DNA from: Puniceicoccales bacterium | GTDB taxonomy: Bacteria; Verrucomicrobiota; Verrucomicrobiia; Opitutales; UBA953 | DNA: 7,428 nucleotides | Reading direction: 5' to 3' | NCBI GenBank assembly: GCA_031289285.1 | Contig: JAITPT010000281.1 | Coordinates: forward strand, 1-7,428 | Shown here: positions 1 to 5,057 of the stretch, one piece after another | Layout: each line of letters opens with the position of its first letter | How positions within the stretch are numbered: the stretch's first letter is position 1 | Position numbers and translations under genes: made by a program | Notes under the pieces: generated by a model | The model's database searches: none | Seen by the model: the letters and a program-made list of their open reading frames with translations, nothing else | What the model was told of the DNA's origin: nothing

Positions 1-85
1 CGGTAGTCATAGCCATTTTTGGAAATCGCATCCCACCCAGATTGCCCATTTTCAGCACCTGTGCCACTCAAAACAGCGAGGAACC
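1..85. other. Window edge, possible partial coding sequence on the minus strand
   Basis: This edge has no repeat content and, read on the minus strand towards position 1, two frames stay open to the edge. One reads SGTGAENGQSGWDAISKNGY; another starts at an ATG (49-47) and reads MGNLGGMRFPKMAMTT. Either could be the first codons of a gene lying outside the window, or a gene fragment. Too short to decide. Confidence 0.15.
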
Positions 86-286
86 TTTTTTTTTGGGGGG
101 GGGGGGGGCTTTCGGGGACAGGTCTGGTTTTTCACGCTCTGCCACCGCATTCCATAAAAACGCATCGGGCTGGTGCGCGGCTTTACGGTTTTTATGGGGA
201 CCGGTCGGGTTTTTGTCCCGTTTTTTTGGGCTGGTCAGTTTTTGGGCTTTTTTTTTGGAGGGGGGGCTTTCGGGGACAGGTCTGGC
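86..286 (+). repeat. Duplicated poly-T/poly-G block joined to a GGGGACAGGTCTGG box
   Basis: At 86-108 there is a run of nine T followed by fourteen G, leading directly into CTTTCGGGGACAGGTCTGG (109-127). At 248-266 the same arrangement recurs: nine T, then GGAGGGGGGG, then CTTTCGGGGACAGGTCTGG (267-285). The two blocks flank the first long direct repeat. The homopolymers are prone to slippage and sequencing error, so their exact length is uncertain. Confidence 0.7.
137..220 (+). repeat. Long direct repeat, copy A (short loop), with 10-bp stem
   Basis: 84 bp matching 451-552 closely. It contains a perfect inverted repeat, CCATAAAAAC (152-161) with GTTTTTATGG (188-197), enclosing a 26-nt loop. 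It then has GGGAC (197-201) paired with GTCCC (215-219). The GGGGACAGGTCTG box at 196-208 is mutated in this copy. The stem-then-box order is the same as in copy B, which suggests a defined unit and not random duplication. Confidence 0.8.
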
Positions 287-361
287 TTTCGGGGACAGGT
301 CTTGTTTTTGAAGCAAACTGAGGACAAGGCGAACTGGGGACGGGTCTGTTTTTGCATACCC

Positions 362-462
362 GCCGATACCGCTTTCGAGATGGCAGAAAGACACTGGTAA
401 CGCGAAGTGCTCGCCACAGCTACGAAAGCGGTGTCGGCACTCGTGCCTCACTCTGACACCGC
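362..462. repeat. Long hairpin with a competing alternative stem
   Basis: Bases 362-377 pair with 423-438 over 16 positions, all Watson-Crick as RNA except one G-U pair (T367 with G433). The ~45-nt loop contains smaller inverted pairs (CACT 392-395 with AGTG 406-409; TGGC 381-384 with GCCA 413-416). The right arm can instead pair downstream: GCGGTGTC (428-435) with GACACCGC (455-462), enclosing GGCAC (436-440) with GTGCC (443-447). The two folds are mutually exclusive. No T-run follows, and no gene follows directly on either strand. Confidence 0.7.
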
Positions 463-552
463 ATTCCATAAAAACGCATCGGGCTGGTGCGCGGCTTCGG
501 GCTGGAGCGCGGCTTTACGGTTTTTATGGGGACAGGTCTGTTTTTTGTCCCG
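451..552 (+). repeat. Long direct repeat, copy B (expanded loop)
   Basis: 102 bp matching 137-220. The same 10-bp stem is present: CCATAAAAAC (466-475) with GTTTTTATGG (520-529). The loop is longer by exactly 18 bp because CGGGCTGGTGCGCGGCTT (480-497) is followed by a second copy (498-515) with one mismatch. After the stem comes an exact GGGGACAGGTCTG box and the inverted pair GGGACA (529-534) with TGTCCC (546-551). Both hairpins seen in copy A are preserved. Confidence 0.82.
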
Positions 553-602
553 AGGGGTGCGCGAGGCGGATTTCGGCAGCGGCGTTGGCGAGGGAGTAGG
601 GG

Positions 603-721
603 GTAGACGTGGTGATGGACGTGGTGGACATGGTGGACATGGTGGACGTGGTGTGTGATGCGGACGTGATGTGTGATGCGGACGTGGTGTGTGATGCGGA
701 CGTGGTGAGTGGCGGTGAGTG
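603..721 (+). repeat. 9-bp/18-bp tandem minisatellite
   Basis: A 9-bp unit GTGGACATG or GTGGACGTG repeats at 624-632, 633-641 and 642-650, with degenerate units at 603-623. It grades into an 18-bp unit GTGTGTGATGCGGACGTG at 651-668, 669-686 (one mismatch) and 687-704, and ends in GTGAGTGGCGGTGAGTG. All spacings are multiples of nine except for the 12-bp unit at 612-623. The long frames across it are only translated repeat (Gly/His/Arg or Pro/His/Arg rich), so it is treated as non-coding. Confidence 0.85.
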
Positions 722-724
722 GTG

Positions 725-759
725 TAGTTGAGGTCTGGCATGTTTATAGTTGAGGTCTG
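725..759 (+). repeat. TAGTTGAGGTCTG direct repeat pair
   Basis: TAGTTGAGGTCTG occurs at 725-737 and again at 747-759, a 22-bp period. The AGGTCTG end is shared with the upstream GGGGACAGGTCTG boxes. It lies just before the possible small membrane-peptide ORF. Confidence 0.6.
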
Positions 760-787
760 TAGTTCGGTGTGTTGTGGTGGCGAAGTT

Positions 788-898
788 ATGACGAGAGACG
801 AAAAAATTTTCTACGTAGTGTACTGCTTTGGCCTTTTTGGTTTGGGCGTCGTGCCGTTCGCGATTGGGATTTACATTTATTTTGCCAGCTGCCCTTAG
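788..898 (+). CDS. Possible 36-residue single-span membrane peptide
   Basis: ATG to TAG, 36 codons. After a charged start (TRDEK, residues 2-6) comes one long hydrophobic and aromatic segment, residues 7-33 (VVYCFGLFGLGVVPFAIGIY in its core), and a short tail ending ASCP. This is the layout of a small one-pass membrane protein. Base composition is much lower in GC than the repeats on both sides. The frame is open upstream to an ATG at 740, which would give 52 residues, but that extension is translated repeat sequence with two GAGGTCTG words, so the start at 788 is preferred. No clear ribosome site is visible. Its stop overlaps the stop of the converging degraded gene. It could equally be the surviving C-terminus of a longer lost gene. 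No function can be assigned. Confidence 0.28.
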   Translation: MTRDEKIFYVVYCFGLFGLGVVPFAIGIYIYFASCP

Positions 899-1441
899 AT
901 GCTGGCGATGTAGCGTTCAGCGGTGGCAATTAGTTTGGCGGCGAAGGGCGGCTTGTGGCGGGAGGGCACGGGGGGCAGCGGCGTGTGTGACGGCTTTGAC
1001 GAGCACCCAGAGGAGGACTTCCTCGGCACCTTTTTCGGTGGCGATGAAGCAGCGTGTGGCTCCATCGCGACGGCGGCGAGGAAGCGGCGGAGGGGAGCGG
1101 GCGGAGGGGGAGTGGCACCGCTGGCGCGGTGGGGAGTGGGGACACCGGACGCAGGACTCTGGACGCAGCGTGAGGGACGCTGGACGCGAGGACGGATAGG
1201 TGACGTCGGTGTAGATGCTGCCGGCTGGATGTGGTTTGGAGGTGGCGAGGCCGTCGCGGGCGGCTTGCTCGGCGGCAGCGGCTAAGGCGTTGGCGGTGGC
1301 ATCGGAGGCGGCGACTTTGGCGGCTATGGCGGAGAAGTCTTTTTGGATGGCGAGGAATGCGTGGTTGAGCAGGTTGCCTTCGAGAGCAAAGCATTCTGGC
1401 GAGAGGCCGTGAGATTGGGCGCGGGTGATGGCGGCGCACAA
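895..1441 (-). pseudogene. Degraded gene of unknown function (minus strand)
   Basis: I do not recognise the product. Three minus-strand stretches have strongly GC-ending codons and protein-like composition. The first (about 1441-1195, 83 codons) would be an alanine-rich helical segment containing ALEGNLLNHAFLAIQKDF and VAASDATANALAAAAEQAA. The second (about 1066-985) contains FIATEKGAEEVLLWVLVKAV. The third (951-895) contains FAAKLIATAERYIASI and ends in TAA. The first two share a frame; the third is in another frame, so a frameshift between about 985 and 951 is needed. A C6 run and C-rich text lie there. The only possible start is a TTG two codons after an in-frame TAA, next to a palindromic repeat, so the 5' end looks lost. 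A 7-bp-period repeat and proline/arginine-rich junk separate parts one and two. This could instead be chance GC-rich open frame; the coherent codon bias argues for a real relic. Confidence 0.35.
1140..1195 (+). repeat. 7-bp-period tandem repeat (GGACGCN)
   Basis: GGAC-starting heptads fall at 1140, 1147, 1154, 1161, 1175, 1182 and, after one extra base, 1190; the slot at 1168 is degenerate (GCGTGAG). Most units are GGACGC plus one base. The array abuts the first coding-like part of the degraded minus-strand gene at about 1195 and is followed by proline/arginine-rich junk in that frame. It therefore seems to mark where coding sequence was interrupted or decayed. Confidence 0.7.
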
Positions 1442-1652
1442 ATCTTAATCGCAGCCTCCTCGCGCTACCAGCGCGATGCTCCCGCGATGTCTTCGCGCCT
1501 CGCCAATCCAACATCTCTACCCTTCCTCTCCTCCCGACATCTACCCTTTTCGAGACCTCCGAACCAGATGCTGCCCGTTCCCTCAAACCTCCCCAATTCA
1601 ACCTAAGAACGGCAGTTCAGCGGGAAGGGTTTGGGCAAGATTTTGAAGCGGA
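1442..1652. other. Intergenic stretch with a small palindrome
   Basis: No credible gene. The stretch contains the perfect inverted repeat TCGCGC-TACCA-GCGCGA (1460-1476), followed by CGATGCTCCCGCGATG text of similar composition. This palindrome lies immediately 5' of the possible TTG start of the degraded gene. Long minus-strand open frames through here are arginine-rich and unlike real protein. Otherwise nothing recognised. Confidence 0.5.
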
Positions 1653-1713
1653 TGCGGTTTGCGCTTTCTCGACGCGCACCTTGCGGTGCGTGGAGCGGAA
1701 GGCGCAATCCGCA
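1653..1713. repeat. Cruciform-like palindrome downstream of the hydrolase gene
   Basis: The outer stem pairs TGCGGTTTGCGC (1653-1664) with GCGCAATCCGCA (1702-1713), with one mismatch, and it continues inward with a few weaker pairs. The inner hairpin is CGCACC (1675-1680), loop TTGC, GGTGCG (1685-1690). It starts 31 bp past the hydrolase stop. Read on the minus strand there is no U-run after the stem, so it is not a standard intrinsic terminator. It may still block transcript decay or be a dispersed palindromic element. Confidence 0.65.
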
Positions 1714-1743
1714 CCGCCCCCAAGCGGAATCCGGGTTACTCGG

Positions 1744-4700
1744 CTACCGGATGATGCGGACGGGGCCGAAGAGGCCGGAGGGTTCGAGGGGCGCGTTGGG
1801 AGACCAACGGCCAGCAGAAGGATGAAGTTTGCGCTGGGCAGACGGCAAACGAGTGTCACCAATTAAACGATTTGTCCAATTGTTCACAACCTCTACCTCA
1901 ATTTCATTCACACCCACTTTGACAAGAGAAGTGATTTCTACACGATACGGAGGCGTCCAGACTCCACCAGCGTCCGCACCGTTGACTTTTATCTTGGCAA
2001 GCAAAGAAACTTTGCCCAAATCCAAAAACAACTTCTGGCCTTTAGGTATTTCTGTAATCTTAATCGTTGTCTTGTAAGTCGCCTCGCCCGAATAGTAACG
2101 GATGCGCTCGTCAGCGTGCTCAGACCAACTTTGCAAACGCTCAAATGTTACCGGTTCAGCAGGGCCACGTTTTATCTCTCCAGAGTCAAACTTCACCTGC
2201 CAAGGCGCAGTGGCCTCCGCCACAACTTCCGTTTTCGGATAATTTGCGCCGAGGTCGTCTGAAGGCGATTTTTCTTTTCCTCGGAAAACCACAAACACAC
2301 TCTCCGCAGGTTCCAATTGCAAGGGCACAGCAGTTGTTTTTTTGCTCCGCGAAAACGCAGGTAATTTGCGCCGTGAACCACTCACGGGATCCCACAATTC
2401 CGGCGGTCTGCCAGTCACTCGGAATTGCGGTGTGATGTTTATTTTTTTGTCACTTTGGTTGGTGATAAAATAGATGTCCGCTTTGTCGGCGGCGCGGTGT
2501 GTTTGGAGAATTGGGTCGTCCTTACCCCAAGCACAATCGGGCGGGAGGTCGAGTGTTTTGAAAACCTCTTCCAATGTTGTGTCGTGGAACACCTTGCCTT
2601 TCCCGTAATCGCGGCTTTTTTCCTTGTTTTCGCCCCAAAGTTTTGCGGCGATTTCGCGGACTTCTTTGTCGGCGGCGGGATAGTTCTGGAGACTTGGCGA
2701 GCGGCTGGGCGGCGGGCCAAGAATAATCGCGCCAGCGGCGGTGAGTTGTTCGATTTTGCGTAGAAGCGCCGGGCGGATTGTTTCCTGCGGCGGCAACACT
2801 AAAACACGGTAACTTGTGCCGTGCGGCAAAACGAGTTTTCCGTTCTTTACAGTGAGGTCGCGCAAGATGACTTCCGCGTTTATATAATCGTAGTTGTAGC
2901 CTTTGGGGATTTCGGGTTGGCGCACACCCGTCATTTTGGGCGTGTCTTCGCCAATAAAATAAGCGACATCGGCGACGTGGAGACCTTGTTGGAGAATAAA
3001 GTTACAGCGGCGTAGATAAAGCGTGAAGAGGTCCATGTGTGGGAACCATGCGTTTTTGCGGTTAAACTCGGCACCAAACCAAGCGGCGATACCCGGATAG
3101 TCGTTGTTGTCGTATTGTTGTATATAGACGTGCATGAGTGTGCTGTTGACGCCTTCTGTGAACGACCAATCGCCGCGCCGTTTGAGGAGTGCTGGGTGCC
3201 GCTTATACGCCGCGCCACCACTGGTAAAGGACTCCGACCAGACACGTTTTTTGTTGTAGATATGAGCGGCAGAAGCGGCGGCGCGGTTTTCCATTGAGCC
3301 GAGATTTCCTTCGCTCCAAAACTCACCGCCCACCTCGTCGGATTGTCCGCCGTATTGGAGAAACTCGGCGGGGAAACCCCAGTGTCCGTAGTTTTCGAGC
3401 CAAGTGGTGAGGCCGTGTTTATTGGACTCGGCGCGAAGCCCGCCGACGTAATCATAAGCGACTTTATCTGCGACCATGCGGCGCACGTCCCAGAGGAAAC
3501 GGTCAGAGCGTTCGGGGCTTCCTATTGCGTGTCCGTAATAGGCGGGGAGATAGGGAACGGGGTCGTAGCCGTAGCGTTGTTTGAAGTCTTGTATAAAACC
3601 GTCTGTAAAGTTTTGTCCGCCTGTTTCATAACTATCTAAAACGGCGATTTTGAAACTTTTTCTTTCCGCCGCTGGAATGCGCCGGATAATTTCTCCAAGA
3701 AAGGCGTCGAAGTGAAATGCGGTGTGTTCTTTACTCATTTTATCTACTTCTAACCCGGTTCCCTGCGGAGAGGCGGGACTGTTTTGCGTGCCGGTGGGTG
3801 TCATGCCGGTTCGCAGTATAATCCATTCGCCAGCAGGGACTTGCCAGTTGAGTGTCCCGTCGGCGGAGAGGCGGTCAGAGAGGTCGAGCACGGTCTCCGG
3901 TTTGATGGCGGCAGCGGAGTCTTCGCTTTCTTTATCCCAGAGATAATCTTTCCATTCGGGGGTTGGGTGTTGATACATTTTGGCGAGTGTTTTTTCAGGG
4001 AAACGCCCGACGAGTGGGTTTGCGGAGAGAACGACTTTTTGTATTGTGGCGTTGCCTCTGACACGTGTGAAAACAAGGCGGTATTCGTCGCTCTTTACTT
4101 CGGGAAAAGAGATGACGATTGGCGCTTTGGGGTCGAAGCCGACAGCGACTTGGAAGTTCACGCGGCTGATTTCAAAGGTGCGCACTGAGCGAAACTTTTC
4201 GCCTTCTTTTATTTCGATTGAGCAGTTTGCGCTGACGTCTCCCGCGAAGTAGAGTGCGAGGCTTCTTGCGGAGGCGGGTGCGGGGAGGCGGACGCCCAGA
4301 TACGGGGCACCACGGTTGGGGATTTTAACAGGGGCGGCGGTGCCGTTTTTAGGAAGGTTGATATCGGTGGAATGGGTGATTTTGGCACCAGCGGATTGGA
4401 AGAGATTTTGGCGCAAGGCGGAGGGCGCGGGGAAGGCCAAAACTTTTACATCTTGGAAGTCGTTTTTCGGTGCGGGAAGTTTTGCAGAAAATGCGGCGGG
4501 GCCGACGGCGCGTGTCTCGGAGGCGGCGAGGTAGCGCATCGCCCGCTGGGGCTTTACCCACGGCCCGCCGGATTGGCTCCAGCCGGGCGAGTTAAAGAGG
4601 CCGATTTCGATGTCAAGCTCGGTGGCGGTTTTGAGGGCGACGCGGAGCACTTCCCACCATTCGGGCGAGAAGAGTTTGACGTTGCCCTGCGGCCCGCCTT

Positions 4701-5007
4701 GCCCGCTGATGTGCCCGATGTAGGCGCGTGTGATGCCAGCTTTTTTCATAGCGTGGAGGTCGGCGACGGCACCTTCTTTGGAGATGTTGTCGTTTATCCA
4801 ATACCAATAGACGGCGGCGCGGACATCCGAGGGTGGTTTTGCGAAGCCAAGCTCGAGTGTGTGGCAGGAGCGGCAGCGCGGTTTGTCAAACGGCTCGGCG
4901 GCGCGGAGGTTCGCGGCGGCGGGCGCGGCGAGAGCGCAGAGGGCGAGCGCGGCACGGAAAATTCCGGTGGGCGTGAAGAAACGGCGGGCGTGTGTTGGAG
5001 CGGTCAT
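1744..5007 (-). CDS. Secreted GH106-family alpha-L-rhamnosidase-like glycoside hydrolase
   Basis: Predicted to be exported and to cleave terminal L-rhamnose from plant or algal polysaccharides or glycosides, a guess based on family membership. Residues 1-38 form a signal peptide: basic ARRFF start, hydrophobic AALALCALAAPAAA core, likely cleavage after AAA or LRA. The GH106-type catalytic region starts at about residue 51: LELGFAKPP, VYWYWINDNISKEG (66-79), then SPGWSQSGGPWVKP (140-153). DSYETGGQNF (458-467, Glu461) and VWSESFTSGG (589-598, Glu592) match the regions that carry the essential acidic residues in characterised members; exact roles need an alignment. A C-terminal beta-sandwich lies at about 965-1060 (KVNG, GGVWTPPYRVEI, NNWTNRLIGD). 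The LFGPVRIIR end and the 1087-residue length are normal for the family, so the gene looks complete. The ATG at 5007 is chosen because it directly precedes the signal peptide; no Shine-Dalgarno is visible. It lies 50 bp downstream of ptsI on the same strand. Oddities: a CRSCH motif at 45-49, and lower GC in the middle than at the 5' end. Confidence 0.93.
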   Translation of the reverse strand: MTAPTHARRFFTPTGIFRAALALCALAAPAAANLRAAEPFDKPRCRSCHTLELGFAKPPSDVRAAVYWYWINDNISKEGAVADLHAMKKAGITRAYIGHISGQGGPQGNVKLFSPEWWEVLRVALKTATELDIEIGLFNSPGWSQSGGPWVKPQRAMRYLAASETRAVGPAAFSAKLPAPKNDFQDVKVLAFPAPSALRQNLFQSAGAKITHSTDINLPKNGTAAPVKIPNRGAPYLGVRLPAPASARSLALYFAGDVSANCSIEIKEGEKFRSVRTFEISRVNFQVAVGFDPKAPIVISFPEVKSDEYRLVFTRVRGNATIQKVVLSANPLVGRFPEKTLAKMYQHPTPEWKDYLWDKESEDSAAAIKPETVLDLSDRLSADGTLNWQVPAGEWIILRTGMTPTGTQNSPASPQGTGLEVDKMSKEHTAFHFDAFLGEIIRRIPAAERKSFKIAVLDSYETGGQNFTDGFIQDFKQRYGYDPVPYLPAYYGHAIGSPERSDRFLWDVRRMVADKVAYDYVGGLRAESNKHGLTTWLENYGHWGFPAEFLQYGGQSDEVGGEFWSEGNLGSMENRAAASAAHIYNKKRVWSESFTSGGAAYKRHPALLKRRGDWSFTEGVNSTLMHVYIQQYDNNDYPGIAAWFGAEFNRKNAWFPHMDLFTLYLRRCNFILQQGLHVADVAYFIGEDTPKMTGVRQPEIPKGYNYDYINAEVILRDLTVKNGKLVLPHGTSYRVLVLPPQETIRPALLRKIEQLTAAGAIILGPPPSRSPSLQNYPAADKEVREIAAKLWGENKEKSRDYGKGKVFHDTTLEEVFKTLDLPPDCAWGKDDPILQTHRAADKADIYFITNQSDKKINITPQFRVTGRPPELWDPVSGSRRKLPAFSRSKKTTAVPLQLEPAESVFVVFRGKEKSPSDDLGANYPKTEVVAEATAPWQVKFDSGEIKRGPAEPVTFERLQSWSEHADERIRYYSGEATYKTTIKITEIPKGQKLFLDLGKVSLLAKIKVNGADAGGVWTPPYRVEITSLVKVGVNEIEVEVVNNWTNRLIGDTRLPSAQRKLHPSAGRWSPNAPLEPSGLFGPVRIIR

Positions 5008-5057
5008 AGTGTTGTCGGTGGTTGTGCGGTGTTGTGGTTGGTGGTGGTTGTTAAAGG
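5008..5057 (-). promoter_or_regulatory. C/A-rich ptsI-hydrolase intergenic leader without Shine-Dalgarno
   Basis: Read on the minus strand, the 50 bp between the ptsI stop and the hydrolase ATG consist almost only of C and A, with repeated CAACCACC/CCACAAC words, only two G residues and no purine-rich ribosome site. No terminator hairpin is visible, so read-through from ptsI is plausible. The stretch should be unstructured as RNA. Whether it is a translation-initiation leader for the hydrolase or just low-complexity spacer is inference. Confidence 0.4.

Larger units (their letters stand above)
107..540 (+). repeat. Cluster of GGGGACAGGTCTG boxes (six copies/variants)
   Basis: Copies at 114-126, 272-284 and 528-540 are exact. 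The copy at 291-303 ends in CTT, 336-348 has GGGGACGGGTCTG, and 196-208 is a weaker variant (GGGGACCGGTCGG). Copies at 265-283 and 284-302 form an exact 19-bp tandem duplication, GGCTTTCGGGGACAGGTCT, also present at 107-125. Most boxes are followed by a T-rich stretch. From memory, short GGGGACAGGTCTG-like boxes are dispersed in several bacterial genomes near REP-associated tyrosine transposases; no such transposase is in this window. Confidence 0.8.

Noticed and set aside
68..469. 133-codon minus-strand frame over the left repeats
   Set aside because: It consists of translated GGGGACAGGTCTG boxes, homopolymers and hairpins, with no protein-like segments.
107..721. CRISPR array
   Set aside because: Repeats are of several different kinds, unevenly spaced or directly tandem, without uniform unique spacers and without cas genes.
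448..741. 97-codon minus-strand frame rich in PRPHHT repeats
   Set aside because: It is only the translation of the 9/18-bp minisatellite and the repeat copy B.
930..1601. 223-codon minus-strand open frame
   Set aside because: Its product is dominated by Arg, Pro and Ser, typical of an out-of-frame reading of GC-rich DNA; the alternative frame has much better codon bias.
1653..1713. Intrinsic terminator for the hydrolase
   Set aside because: The stem is good but no U-run follows on the minus strand, so it is listed as a palindrome only.
4861..4875. Cytochrome c domain fused to the hydrolase
   Set aside because: Only the CRSCH motif is present; there is no room for a heme-binding fold or distal ligand before the GH106 start.
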